A stretch of 64,000 nucleotides of DNA from Strigops habroptila. Lineage: Eukaryota > Chordata > Aves > Psittaciformes > Psittacidae. Made by a program: the position numbers and the translations under genes. Where the stretch lies: the NCBI RefSeq assembly GCF_004027225.2, contig NC_044277.2, positions 90,532,283 through 90,596,282 on the forward strand. Reading direction: 5' to 3'. Under the pieces are notes generated by a model. That model did no database searches, was not told the DNA's origin, and saw nothing but the letters and a program-made list of their open reading frames with translations. Below are positions 46,431 through 60,400 of this stretch, in pieces (within the stretch, counting starts at the first letter, position 1; each line of letters opens with the position of its first letter).

Positions 46431-48205
46431 ACTTTATGGACCAATCCATAGTCTAAAATTGCACTGTGTGTTTGTTTGGATAGTACACAAGTATGTTATA
46501 TTGTGTCTTAAAAAATATGTGATCCAACAATAGTGGAAGGACTGAAGAAGCAGTAGAAGTCTGTATTTTGTTCTGTATTTGCACAAGCTGACAGAATAAC
46601 TTGGTCCTGGTGCCTGGTTTTCAAGTATGAGAATGATACAAGCCAGCACGCATGCGTCCTACCATTTGGTGGTCACCGCCAGTTTATTTTGGTTGCAGCT
46701 CAGCAGCAGATTCAGGGGGAATACAGTGTGTAGTGACAGAGTAAATTAAAGTAATTCCTGAGTGGAAGCATGACATTTGTTACATGACACTACTATCCAG
46801 ATGTTGTTATCTGCTAGAGTACAGCCAGAGAAGGCCCTAAGGAAAATTGAGGTGGGTAGAAGGTTTATAGTAAGCAGATGAAATACATAAAACAGCAGCA
46901 GTCGAGTACGCCTCTGTTGCCTAAGGAGTCGAACTTGTTGAATGTCACGTTGGCTGTATGGAATGGAAGAAATGCAAACTAAGACACACTTCTGCTACGT
47001 GTGCAGCTCTGCTATGAAGCGCGTTCATCTGAGCTGTCAGCTGGCTGGCTGCAGTGTTTGGTGCTGTTTATACAGCTCAGCCAGAGTGCCTCTGTGAAAC
47101 CAGTAGTGCTGTGCAGCCTGTGCTGCAGCAGCCAGGGGTTTTATGCTGCTTATCTTGTTCAGTGTGAACTGTGCATGTTCTGTGTCGCACCAAGGCACTC
47201 GGCCAAAGGCTGCGGTGGAGTAAGGGGTCAGGTTCCTACCTCCCTTACTTACTTGGATGGTTTAATGGAGCCACGTGGGTGTAAACGTGGTGTGACAGAG
47301 CATGGGATCGGTCCCGGGGTCTCTGGGGTGTGTTGGAGCCCTCTGGACTCAGAGCTGTTGCTGGCAGGTCAGCGTTGCTGATCAGACGCTGCTTGTCTGG
47401 AACTGAGTTTGGTAGGTACAGCAGTTGAGGATTTGCCTGGCTTTTCCTTCAAGTGAAGAGAGAATGAAAACTGTTCCTTGGTCAAGTGTCATCTGTCTTC
47501 TTTCCTTCCCATGCTTCAGGTGGATGTATTGGTGAATTAGACTGATCTTTCTTTATATAGCCCAAGCAGTGTTTTGCCCTTTCATCCTTCTGTCACATTT
47601 TAACCTTTGCCAGACTTTATTCTTTTACTGCTAGCCAATTAATTTTTTCTTCTCACCCCCTTCTCTACCAAGATTCTCCCGTGCTCAGCAATTCTTGCTG
47701 CTGCGTATCTGACCTACTTGTACAGCTCCCTCGCCGTGTTTGTTACCTGCACAATACTTTGATGGTGTGTTGGCCCTTTCTTCAGCTTGGTGTTTTTTTT
47801 TTTTGTGTGTGTTTCTGTGTGTCTAAAATCTATTTCTGCTCAGAGGGTTTCAATACCTCAGTAATTTTCTGCAGAACTGCCAATTTGAATGTTGTTTCAT
47901 CTGCCTCCCTTCCTTCCTTGTTAGTCATAGCTGGATTCTGAGCTTTGCAGCCCCGATGATCTGCCTGGACAAGCCTTTCCCTCCATACAGCCTTCTCCTT
48001 CTCCTCATGGGAAAACCCCCTTTATTTGCTCTGAAGCTTCACTGTGGGTGCCCATTTCCCTGGCCGAACATTGGATTTTCAGTCCCTGGCTTCCAGCTGC
48101 AGTGACTCTTCAGCAGGCATCTTTCTTTTTAGTCCTGTCAGCTGGTCTCTAACAGATCAGTTGCATATATTTGTTTGCATAATGTTACATGCTGACATTG
48201 TAAAC
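46431..48205. other. Non-coding stretch, nothing recognised
   Basis: A slightly GC-richer part at 47.0-47.4 kb holds a 126-codon plus frame with no recognisable motif. No exon signals that I can support. Confidence 0.5.
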
Positions 48206-48221
48206 AAAAAAAAAAAAAAAA
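48206..48221. repeat. A16 run
   Basis: Sixteen A followed by TTAAAAAATAAG. It could be the tail of a very old retrocopy on the plus strand, but the sequence upstream is not recognised as one. Confidence 0.75.
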
Positions 48222-48839
48222 TTAAAAAATAAGTCATTCAGTTGTTTTCTCTGTACCTGAGCATGAGGTGGGAGCCACCCCCTTTGGGTCATTTGTTCAT
48301 AAGATAATGGGGTCACTGTTACTTTATTATCATATCATGTGGTCTGCTAATCAAAGGATTCTTTTACTGTGTTAACAGCAGCACTTCAAACTGTTAACGT
48401 TAGTAAGTTTTAAAAATATAGTACTATTTTCACATGTCATACCAGTGGGACAAAAGTAACAGCTTGGGCAGTTTTCCTTGGGCTTCCAGTCGTTCTCACA
48501 CCTTGACTTTGCTCCAGTGGCAGAGTTCTGTAGTAACAGGTTGCAAAACTTTCAAGATAAACAAAAAAAGAATGTTTGAAAAGCACTTCATTCAGAAAAA
48601 GAAAAGAAATTGAATATGGTATGCGTTTTGAGTGAGGCTCTTCAGCGAAGGAAAAATTCCTGGACTGCTATGGAGAAGTACAGGAATGAAGTACCCACTG
48701 AATGAGTGAAGTTCACAGAAGGTGTGAAGTGGAAAAAATGTGGGGGTGTTTGGTTGGGGTTTTTTTGTGTGTGTGCGTGTATCACTGTGTTTTTGCCAAG
48801 AACTGACTATTGGAATGATAATGTGGTTATAGTAGATTT

Positions 48840-48897
48840 AAAAAAAAACACAACCAAACAACAAAAAACCCCAAAAAACAAACAACAAAAAAAAAAA
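48840..48897. repeat. A/C low-complexity tract (AAAAACAAACAAC type)
   Basis: Almost pure A and C for 58 bases. The complement is T/G-rich. Simple low-complexity DNA. Confidence 0.85.
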
Positions 48898-51800
48898 GTC
48901 CCACAACAATTTAATAAATATTTTGGTTGATAATTTTAGAGGTGATATGTTTTCATGTTTTCTCAAAAAACCTAGGCTTTTGGCTGGACAGAAAATTGTT
49001 AAAAATACTGCTTTTATCTGAGAATTGATACCCCTTCTCGTTATAAGGAACACCAAAAAAGATACAAACTAAAGAATATTAAAGGAAAATATGCATGGAT
49101 TTACTCATTGTATTTAACAATAACTTGAGTATAGTTAGTTTCGCTTTTCCTGTATGTGGACAGTTTCTCAAGGTGAGAGAAGCATATGAAGAAAAACAAC
49201 CACGTGCTTATAAGATTATAAAAATTGGTGCAGGGAGCTTGGAGGTATGAGTTACTACTTTTAAAATCCTCCATTAAAAACAAGACTAGACTCCATATTG
49301 ATGGAGTCCTTTTAAAGGCAGTGCCCTTTTAATCAGCAAACAGGTCCTCTGTGCATCAAATAATTAAAAATAGAGCAAAGTTTCTGAACAAGGCGTCTGG
49401 CAGAAGCGTCTGTACTTCCATCTGTGCATGATTAGCAGAATGTTTCATGGTATTTAAATAGCACAAGCTTTGCTCTCTTTTTTATTATTTGTTGTGCTGA
49501 AGACCTGTTTGCTTGTTAAGTGGTCTTTTTTGAATAGTTACTGGAAAGGAATCAGGGAAGTGTATTAAGACATCTTGTACACACTGCAAATGCCAATTTG
49601 TCCCTTTTTTTTCAAAGAGACACTGCCCTTCTTTTTATTTTTTATTTTTTTGATAGGAGTTTTGCCACATCTTCACTTGTGTTTTAAAATTTCTTATGGA
49701 CTGGTTCGTTGCAAAGGGAGTTTAGCATGTATTGTGGTCACTACCCATGGACTACGGTTTCCCTGATAACAGCTATTATTTTTATAACAGTGGAGTTCAG
49801 AGGCATGTTACATTGTGAGTACGCACCAGCATGTATTTGCAGAGTACATGTGGCAGTTCAGATCTGCAGTTTCTGCTGGCGGTGCTGGGAGCCCTGTGTC
49901 TAATCTGCAGCGCACACTGCTCTGAAGCCATACCCTTTCAGGAGGGACATAATCAGCCCAGCAACAGCTTTCCAAGTGGTTTTAAGGCCTGAAGCTGGAA
50001 CTCCTCCTTGCTGGCAGTCATTCAGCATCGGGCTGCATGCTCTTCGTCTCTGGCTGGCAACAGGGTGCTTTGCAGTTGTAGCCACTGATTTCCCTTCATG
50101 CTAGTAAAGTTTTCGAGTGTGTGTTTTACAGAGACATGTACAAGTAGGTATGTGATGAAAAGAAGCTGCCGTCTGGATGCGAAGTGCGTTGCTGTAGCTG
50201 GCTGAGGGCAGTTTTGTTAAGTGCAAATGCCTGGTTGTTTGGAGCCGGCAGGCTGGCAGGGAGCTGAGACACTGATGGGCTCAGAGGTCCTTTGTGGGGA
50301 GCCAGTATTCAGTCTTTGAACAATTTGTGTTCTTGGATGGGCATGGAAAATAAGAGCTTTTGTGGCGTGTGTAACTGGCGTTTACTCTGTAGCTGGGCTT
50401 TTTGATTTGGGGTTTTTTTTTGTCATCTTGTGTTTTGAGAAAGGCTGTGTGATGTGTGATTGCTGACCGGGGTCATCTCTTAACTTCAGTTCAGGACTTC
50501 AAAAGAAATTGTGGTTACTACTGAGACCAAAGCTGTGCACCTGTCAACATAAGTGTATAAACTCTGCTTGTTCATACCTCATATTAAACACTGAGAAGCC
50601 TTGGCCTCGGAGAAAGAGCCTCCTGTGAGATAACGTCCACGTAGTGTTCACCTTGCCTAGCTAGTGGTGGTTACTGGTGTTTGTCATGATGTTTCTGGCC
50701 CAGATTCTGGAAAGCACTGTGCTCTGGGGTCTGAGGGCAAGTTGTTCTCAGCAAGGTTGTATCTTACATGGGCAAGCGGTTGGAAAGTGGAAGGTATTTG
50801 CAAATACCTGTCCATTGTGTGGTTCAGCTTCCAGGTGCCTGGGGAGACCTGAAGATGAATGAGTAGGTGTGGAGGAGTCCTGCAAGGGAAGCAACAATCA
50901 TATTTTACTTTGAAAGGCCAGAGCAATATGGATGCCTGTTCCTTCAGCTAGACTCTGAACTAATGCCTGAAGTAGTTCCACTCACATTTTATTCATGTTG
51001 CTCCTAAAAAAATAATGTTGGCCCCCTTAACAACTGATTTCTGCAGAAAGAAGGAGAATTACTTCTAGAGCTGATTCTTGATCAGTGCAGTTGGGTTGCC
51101 TAATACTAGCATGCCTCCAGGAGCGGGAAGGAGAAAGACGACTTGGGCTCATTTTAGAAAGATGTATAAAGTTGCGTTGGTAGCTTGGTTAAACTAAGCC
51201 AAGTTTTGTGTTTTGCTTCTAGTACTTATCCCCAGAATATACCATAATGGGTTTTTTGGAACATCTTCAGCTTATGTTGTGAGTGTGAATTAATTAACAT
51301 TAGTATGAATTGCATATTGTCCAATGGAATTTGTTTTTCTGTATCTTCTGTCATGCTCAAGGTACTTCAAACACTTTAAAATAATGAGTTCAACTATAAT
51401 AGTGCTGTGGCTCTGTAGAAAAACACAGCTGTCCTTCTGGGTGCAACAGGAGATCAAATTCAAGGGTGGTTTTGCTGACTGGAGTGGGAAGAATACTGGT
51501 TGTGATGTTAGTATTACCCCTGCTATTTTTTAAAAAGCATCTGTGACAGGCTTCTTATTTTGGCAGCCTGGATTTTGCTGTTTATTACTTCATTTATAAC
51601 TCTCAGTGCAGTGTAAACAGAATGATGAAGAGTTGCAGGGCACATTATTCATAAGCTGTTGCTTAAACCTCACTGTTGCATTTCTAGCCCTAATTATTTC
51701 ACTTCATGACATACGACATGAAAAAGCTGGTAGCCCTTGATTTCCTGAAACAAAACCAAGGCTTCCTTTTATGACCCTGCAAAAGCACATTGTAGCAAAG

Positions 51801-54009
51801 CAGGTAAACCGGATTTCAGCCTAAGATGGTAGGCTCCTGTTGATTAGTGTGAAAAATGAGAGTTCCATTAATTGCCTGCAGGGCTCCAGAGGAGAGGGAG
51901 TGCCTTGTATCACTCAAAAAAAATTCCTTTCAGCTGGCTGGAGAGAAGTATGGATAGCATCCAACGTACAGACATCCCCAAGTACAAGGCTTATAATGGA
52001 AAAGTTGATGACCGGTCAGTATAGAGATATTAGCAAGTATTTATATAACTCATAGTTGTTGACTACTGTAGACATGTTGTTTTAGGCCCTGTTCCCACTG
52101 GTATTCCTCCTGTTGACTTTCGGAGTGTTAGGATCAGACCCCTTTGGCTCAAGGAGTGAAGTTAATTAAGACTGAAAGAAGCGTGCACATTCTGAAATCA
52201 GCCTCTAGTTTTGGGAGGGAGAACAGTGGAAAGAACTGACCTGTACAGTGATACTGAAGTACTTCATGGCATGATACAGCCATACACCAAAAAAAAAGCT
52301 TTCTTTGAGTTATTTGGGATATTTCATTTTGATATGTAGCTTGTAGTGTTGTCTGTTAATGGAAGGCTTGATGTAGTTTTCCTGCATTCCTCACAGAACT
52401 GTTCTTTGACAAGGAGAAAAACATATCTATCTAATTAACAGGCACCTTTCTGTATACAGCAGCAGGCATTAATTATTTTCAGTTTCTGCTATTATATGAG
52501 GGCTTCTCCAAAACTTTCTCAGCTTGGAAGGAAGGAGTGGCAATTCAATGCATTCTCAGCTGTGCAGCTCTAATGTATGTTGCTTGTAAAGACACCTACA
52601 TGTTATAATAAAAATACCCCTTACAGCCAAGGATATGTAACCACAGTCTAGAGAATTACAAAAGAAGGAGACTAAACTAAGTACTGAAACAGGAAAAAAA
52701 AAGGCAAAAATGAAAGATTCTTCTTTTTAAGAGCAGTAGAGATGAAAAAGGAAAGAATTACTATTCCATAAATATAAAAAAAAAAAAAGAAAAGAAAAGC
52801 TCAGTGGTGCACTGTGTGTTAAATTTGGTATCAGTTAGGGAATATATGTGGAACAAAAGTCTGAAATACTAAATACTATACATTCAGTTGATATTTAGGT
52901 CAAGAATAGATGTGTAGCTTTGCTAAAAACAACAAAAGCCAATTTGGGGAAAGGTGTGAATACTGCTAGAAAAGCTGAACAATACATCTCTGTAAAATTG
53001 CATGTGACTGGTGTGAATGCTGTTATGTCACAGCTAGGGCTGCTGAAATTGTAAGGAGGTAGCAAAAATTTACTGTTTAATATTTCACCAATAATAATTG
53101 TTCTGAATGCTTTAAATAGCGTAGGAAAGGTAGTGTCACAAACTTGACATTTGAATATTAATATTGATACTGAAACAGTCTCACCACAGAGGATGCCAGG
53201 ACTGCAGGAGGAAGGACAACATTTAGATCAGATAAAGACACAAAAGTTTTAAAGCCCTTCGGATAGATTGAAAAAAATCCATATGAAAACTGGGGCAAAA
53301 TTACCTGTCAGGATTGGATATTTTATATCCAGTTTTAGGAATATCCCTATTCAGGTAAAGTTGGAAGCAGAGATGTTTTTCTGTCATTTCTGTCTTCCCC
53401 TCTTTCCCCCATTTGCTATTTGAAGTCTGTCTCAAAAAGGTTAATAGGACAGGGCTACAAAGTGTTTTGGATTGACTTGTACAAATGCATGAATGTATGT
53501 GGGTTCAAGAAAGGGCTCTTGGGGATGTATAGTCTTTACTATCTGTACTCAAACTTGCTTGAGGGGTAAGTTATCTTCAGTAACGTCAAGATTTGGCTAC
53601 AGGTTGCTTTATTAAAGAGGCCTTTCTTTTCTAAGCATAAAGTAGGGATGACAATTTATTTTAACAGGCAAGCTTGCTCTCGCCACATCTTTGTGCAGAT
53701 GAGTGTGTGCACAATCCTTTAATGTAAGTTCATTATGGCTTGACTGGTTCTTATAAAATTGTGTAGTGAGTGCAGGAGAATACAGCACTTCACATATGAA
53801 TACTCAGTAAGTTGCAGTCTGCCTATGTGATGGAGCCCAAGGACCATTGCTTCTTTGCATTCACAGTGTAACAAACTTCCCCCCAAAAGGATGCAAAATA
53901 GAGACTGGTGAGAATCACTAAAGAGACTTTGCAAACAGAAGAGGCCAACCAAAGCCGATCCCATTTGAGGAACAGGAATATTTCTGTTCTGTCACTCTGT
54001 GTAATGCAG
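48898..54009. other. Probable intron with minor A tracts
   Basis: No coding feature supported. A tract of A13 followed by GAAAAGAAAAG lies at 52776-52799. Short frames on both strands only. Confidence 0.5.
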
Positions 54010-54087
54010 TGTTGTTGTAGATGGTACCCTACTGTTGATAAATCTCTTGATAGCTTTTGGCAATTATGTTGTTATGTAGATGATTTG
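54010..54087 (+). other. Weak candidate 78-base exon D
   Basis: A pyrimidine-rich stretch (TTTCTGTTCTGTCACTCTG) and acceptor ATGCAG end at 54009; the donor is TTG|GTAAGT at 54088. The length is exactly 26 codons and only one frame is open (CCRWYPTVDKSLDSFWQL then CCYVDDL); that frame starts at phase 0, as candidate exon C would require. No family recognised. The pyrimidine tract is interrupted by purines, and a 78-base segment with splice-like ends is expected by chance now and then in 30 kb. Confidence 0.15.
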
Positions 54088-56282
54088 GTAAGTCACTTAG
54101 CTGCTGATAGTGCTGATAGGTATATTGCTTTCCAAAATTCCTTATCACAGAGTATGTAGAGCACATTTTTGGCATTATACTGCCAGCGTGGGTTGTGCCA
54201 GTTTAATTCTAGCTGTTTAGCTATGTGCAGGCTAGTTAAAGGAGTTTTTTTTTTTTGGGGGACAGGAAGGAAAAGTTTGTCAGCCTCCATTCTGAAAGTG
54301 TTTTAGTAGTTGTGACTTCTTTTTCTCTTCAAAACTGTATCTTGCACTTTCAGACTCTCTTATTTTCAGATGTCATTAATGGTAACTTCTGTCTTTAGAA
54401 TGCAAATGCAATTTTAGCGTACTTTTGACTGTATAATACTCCTCTCTGCACAAACTGCTTACCAGACAAATTAAAAAGATAGGTATTTATTCAAAAACCA
54501 ACCAAACAAAATCAGGTAAGTTTACCTTCTGAAATATTTATGTACTCATAGTTGTAGGTGCTGCAACGTATTTATGTCAAAGTGGCACCATTCTGCTTTG
54601 CCAAGTGTAGGCAGCTTCCTTTAGCTGTGTGTTACCCACTTTAGGTAGGAGGAGAAATCGTGCAGGTCGCTAGAACTGTTGAAATGCCTTTGTGTCTGAG
54701 CAGCGGTAACCTACGCAGAAACAACCCCTCTGAGGTACCTTGCGCAGGGGAATGTTGGGGAATCCCGGATCCCTGGCAGTCACCAGCGTTCCTGTCCAGA
54801 GGGTGAAACAACAGCACTTCTATGAAGAAATGCAAAACCTTTCCTCCTACTGCTGTGCATACACAAAGCAGGTAGACTTCTGACCCCCAGGTGACGGCAA
54901 TGACATTTTAGCCTGCTCAAGCTGTTGAATTTGTTAGGGATGATCTCATTTTCGCTAAGGAGACCTGGACAAGCTAGTGACACATGGAGATCTTGCTCTC
55001 CAAGGCTACGCTGTTTGTAAGGTGATTCACAGCATGTACAGAGTGGATGGAAGATGTCCTGGAAGCACTCCAGTTTGTTCTATTTTGAAGTCATTTTACT
55101 CAGGCACAAATGCTGATGATTGTATGGAGAGCCTCTAGAGCTACAAAGAATGGAAGGTGAATGTCCCACACCTTAGGTTAGGTTGTAACTACTAAATGAC
55201 ATTTTATTTTGTGGCCAGCTATTCACCCGACTCTCCAGACCTGTGTTCTAAATAAAACCCAAGAAAATAAAATCCTCTGGACACTTTGGCCTGTTAGAAG
55301 ATGAGCTGCTGTTGGATTTTATAGGTCTGTTTTACTGTCTGTTCCTAATGGCAAGATTTAGAAAAGCATCTTGATTTTGAACTGCTGCAAAATGTAGCCT
55401 AAACTGGGAGTAATCATATCGAAACAAATGACTTTTTTTATATACTATACTTCCTCTATTTTTTTTCAACCGTTTCCCAAAGTATCAGCTACATCTACTA
55501 TCAGTGGTAGGATAATAGGTTAAATGAATCTTTTTTTTCTTTCCCCCTTTTTTTTTTTTAATGCTCTATAGCTGTATAGCTGCTCTTAGGGACGCAGAAG
55601 TAAATTGTTAAGATAAAATTAATCTAATACAGTTCCTGAACCTGCTCCCTTGATGTTAGTGCAAATTAATGGTGGAATTAGGATCAGACCTTTGAAGAAT
55701 AAGAATAATAAAACCCTCCTAATCTGCAACAGTAGTATCTTAGAGCTGACCAAGTTAAAAATATGAATGAAAAATTGTGACATATGCCTAATCCTCAGCT
55801 AATTTTCATGGTGAATGGAATAATCTTCCATGGAGCTGTGCGTGGCCAACATGTTATTGTACATCAGGGGCCTATTAATCCATAGATTATTTACAGAGCA
55901 TATGGTAACTGCTCCAAAGCATGCCATATACAACATGCTTTTATCTTTGTATTATTGTTTAAAACTACATTCTAATGTGTCACTGGGGATATATGTAGTC
56001 TTGGAAAAACTGTTTGCGCTGTGGTATTTGCTAGCAATATGGTATGTGGCCAAGATGTACACTAGGTATTCAAATTACGTATGCTGCGGAATTTGTGAAT
56101 TTGCATTTTAAAATACTTGTCATTTCTGGAAATACCCCGAGGTGTAACTGTCCACAACTTCCTTCCACTAAATAATTATTATATATTTGCTTTCAAAACT
56201 GAATCGCTAGGCAGCTGGGGAGTTGGTTTCTCAGCTAGTAATTTTAAAACCTTACAGTCAGGACTGTGACCCAGAAAGTTGC
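54088..56282. other. Probable intron, nothing coding recognised
   Basis: AT-rich with a T12 run at 54245-54256 and T-rich tracts around 55.53-55.56 kb. No gene or recognisable transposon. Confidence 0.5.
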
Positions 56283-56292
56283 GGGGGGGGGG
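56283..56292. repeat. G10 run
   Basis: Ten consecutive G in otherwise AT-rich sequence; further short G runs follow at about 56595-56630. Confidence 0.8.
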
Positions 56293-56934
56293 TGTTTAAC
56301 ATTATTGCTGTCCTGTTCATTAATATGTGTGGAGTACCAAAGCCTGTTAACTGAATGCCCTGCCTCCCTGAGCACAGTTTATTACCCTGCCTTCTAGAAG
56401 AATTGAGAGGCAGCTAGGAAGAGGTGCATGCAAGACCAGAGAGCCTCATGTAGTTCAATCTGGAGATGTGTCACCTGGCATCACTTGGCCAAGGCAAAAT
56501 AAGTTGCTTATGCCTCTAGTCGGAGGTACCTAATTACATGTGAACCCTTGGGAGTAGGGGTTCAAATGCTGGGGGAGTATACTGACATCTCTCCTTCCCG
56601 GGGTGGGGGGAACACTTCAGAGGTGGGGGGTGAGTTATGGGAGTGCTAGGGGCCTTTAACCTGAAGCTATGCAAGCTGGGGCCTCACTTGCCTGTGCGCT
56701 GTTGAGGCAACCAGATTTTCACTTTCCCTGTCTGCCCCTGCCTGCCCTTTGCTGTGGTGGTTTGGTAAGGCTGATTTGTGTATGGTATTTGTAGGATTTT
56801 TGTGTGATGAAGAGCACTAAATAGAAATGCATTTGTTATACCTATACCTTACCCATGTAGGTATCCCATGATGTTTAGTGATAAATCCACCCACCACCTT
56901 AACTAAGTCCATAGCATTTTAGGCATTTGACTTT

Positions 56935-57425
56935 ACCAGGGACGTCTGCTGCCCGGGCTCCAGCCTTCAGCAAGCTGCACCATGGGAGATGCTGGTGGCA
57001 GGGCCTGATGGCCCTTTCCTTAAGCCCCTGAGGTCAGGGAGGGCCCTGGGCTAGCTCCTGGCTGAACCCCACCACCCATGTCTCTCCGAGCACCCGTGGG
57101 TGCATGCTCGAGTGGCCGCTTCCCGTCCTGTCTGCCTTCCTGAACGCCAGCCCTGCCATGTTTCCTGGAGCAGTGTCATGCGGACGTGCGGCAAGGTGCT
57201 CCCGGCTTGCCAGACCATGATGTATCAGTGCTCCCGGAGCAGCAGCTGCTCGTCACAGGGGTTTTCCTGCTTTTCCGTGCTGCTGCAGGGTCAGGTTTAT
57301 TGTGAGAGCAGGTGCCTGATGCTGGTGGTGCAGCTGGTGCATAGGTTAGAAATAGGGATGAGGCATGTGGGGGCTCCCTGCGAGCCTGCACACCTTCTGC
57401 ATGGTTTCAGGGTACCCAGAAAATA
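56935..57425. other. GC-richer patch of unknown role
   Basis: Noticeably higher GC and more CG dinucleotides than the flanks (CCCGGGCTCC, CACCCGTGGG, CTCGAGTGGCCG, GCGGACGTGCGGC). A 109-codon plus frame (57100-57429) with many Cys and Ser lies inside; it shows no domain I recognise. Could be a small intragenic CpG island, an enhancer or an old exon; no splice junction pair is convincing. Confidence 0.3.
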
Positions 57426-57429
57426 TTAA

Positions 57430-60400
57430 GGCAACTAATTGCTAAGCCTGGAGGTTTTTAAAATACACCCCAAATGCTGCATAATGTCTATAACCCAAAC
57501 TTTTCTGTCCTTCAGGAGCGTTGTCCCTTTGGGGTAACTGAATACCACATGGGATAATGGATACAACAGTGTTGCACCATACATTCCTAACTGCAGGGAA
57601 AATACACCTTGCAGTCTTCCCTGGAGGTTGCATACTGCCAAGTGTGGCTGGTTAGTGTCGGTTAATTGGTTTGCAGTGTAAGGGTGGTTTTTAGATTGTA
57701 CTCTGTGGTGGCAATAGTGACCAGAGGCTGTGGTCTGTGAACCTGCCTCTGAAGAGCCATGACTCAGGAAAGCAAGCTAGCTGTCAGCTGGCACTCCACT
57801 GCTCTGTGGAGGGCTTTGCTTTTACCAGCAAAACCTTAGGGAGCTTGCAAATGGGAAAAGATTGAAAGCCTGCTCTGCCTTTCCAGAGGTGAAGTGAGAT
57901 CATAAAGTTATCTTTTTGGTGCACTGATGGTTTTGTAGATTATTAAATGTATTTTTTAATTTTCAAGTCATTTCTCTTCCTTCTTTCCTGTCCACCTTTG
58001 TCTTTCTCTTTGAATATATGTGCAGCTTTTTGATATCCAAAATTCTTCATTGATCTAATAAAGTAATGAAGTGGGGTGACTTTGAAAACACTGTAGGATA
58101 GCTTAGTGAATTTATTTTAAAATCAGTTTTTAATGTACAGCAACTTCTTTAAAGTCCCCAAACATTCTGCGAGCAGTGTTGTGTTTTATGGCTGTTTTCA
58201 GAGAACTTGAGGGTTTGCTGGAAAAATCATCCTGGGGAGTAAAATATTTTCTGTTTGTTTTCATTACAAAAGGGAATAAGCCGTTACTGTCAGTGTTTGT
58301 GGGAATCCATCCATTCGCAAGATCTTGTGGTATATGATAATACTCCCCTGGTCATTTTTGAGATACTGAAGCATGGAAATGAAACCTCCTAATTTCATTA
58401 TGTTGATATATGCAAATAATCCTTTTTTCTCCCACAATTTTTTTTTGTGCTATGTCTGACAATTTTTTAAGCATTCCAGTGTACCCCTGGTAGATGGGCC
58501 CAAAACAAGAGAAACCAGTCCTGAAAGTTCAGCCTGGCTCATACCAGAGTGTGCCACCTCTCGCTTTGTTGCGAATTCACATCAACCCACTGGCATGATA
58601 ACGTGGAACAAGCTGTGGAGTCGTCTGCAACTTTGCTTAATCTTGAGCAGTCAGGCTGGCAAGAGAGTGGAAAATGCTCTTCTGCGGGAGGTTTGATGCT
58701 TAGGAAAGTCTGAGATGGAGCACAGATTTGTGCCGTGTACAAGAGTAAATTCCCTCTTGGATGGCGATGGCCTTGCTCCTGTCCCATGCCCATTGGTGCC
58801 GTGGTTCAAGGTGACAGAGGAGGAGCAGCAGGTCGTGCCCAATTCCAGTCTGTGTTCTCCTGGTGCTTTGGTGGGCCTTGCCCATGCATGGTGACAGGGA
58901 TGTGCCCACTGGGGTGTTTGCTCAGGCAGTGTTCTTCATGCTAGGACAGTTAGGAATCATGGAGCCTTGCTGGAGTTCAAGTGAACTGTGTAATTAGCAT
59001 CATTTTAGCTTCCAGTCGGTTCTAATAGTACCAGGAGGCTGTTTCTGCTTTGCATAACTTACTAGAAAGGATATTTTTACTTTCCTACATGTACGCCTTA
59101 CACAGAAGAACATGCGGTGTGGCTTTTTGTCAGGAGACAGCATGAACTCTGTTTTCCAGTGTCATGACCAGCAAGTGTGAAATCTGCATCAAAATGCTTT
59201 TCCCAAGTGTCTTCTAGGCTGACAAGGGAGAAGTACTGCTGTGTGTGCTGGATGCTCATACCTGAGCTTGGGGCAGATACCTGCTCTGGTCCCCGCTGGC
59301 GTCAAGGGACTTTTTCCTTCGAGTTTGTTAGTACTTGAACTGGGGAAGTGATCTGAGAAATCTTCCAGCCTGAAGGATGAGGTAGGAATGGATAGGAGGA
59401 AGCCTAAGTGATATGAGGGAAGCAGTAGGCTAGAAGGAAGGTCCAATAAAATCAAATAACAAAACACACCCATAAAACTGCAGGACCACAAGTTTGAAAG
59501 AGTAGCTCTGTGCTTACATGCTTGGCACAGCTTTAATTTCTAATTTGTCCTCCTTCAGGCTTCCTCCTAGCAGAGAGGTGGTCTGTGTGCCTGCTGTCTG
59601 CAGCTGGAGAGTCCCTGGTCTAGTCATGCCAGTGGTGGCAGAGTGCCATAGCTAGGGGAAATAACGGTCTTGCCCATAGCAGTCATTGCTCTTGGGTGGG
59701 TGTGCTTGGCTGGTTTTCCAGATCATAGGTTTCAGGCAGTAGGGCATTAGAAATATTATAGGCTATTAAATATATTGTTGGAACATTTGGCTGCACTAAG
59801 CACCACTTTTAATAGAGTTCAGATTTGAGATTTTTAGGACTGAGAGGGTTTGGACATAAACTTTGTTAATTTGGTTTTGAAAAGGGAAGTTCTTTCACAC
59901 TTTGAAGGAAAAAAAACCCATGCAGACAGAACTGCAAGTCTCTTCCTTAAATCAAAGTTTTCTGCCTGAAATGGGAACAACTCAGCAGAACAGTTTAAGT
60001 AAACATGGCCATAACTGCTTATCTGAGACACTGGCATCCTCTCTTCTTACTGTGTTTTTTGTGGTATCCTGGCATCACTCAGTCACTGATGTGTTTGTTC
60101 TCACAGAACCTCCTTCACAGGCATATACTTTTACATCCAGGATTTGAGGCTTCATCTGAACAGCTCATTCCAGGAGCGTAGGTTTTCTACACCTATGTAG
60201 ACAAGATTTTTGAATTGCTGTCTGAAAGGTCTTTCCCCCTCCAGCCCCCACTTTCTTTCTACCTCTGTCGTGGCTTCTACATTTATTGTAGGCGAAAAAA
60301 CAGGCAACTGTTCCTGAGTCATCTCAAGTTAGTGTTCAGCAGAGAACAGGCTAAAATCTAGGCCAGAAATGGCAAGTGACTGGTGATGTCCAATTGTAGC

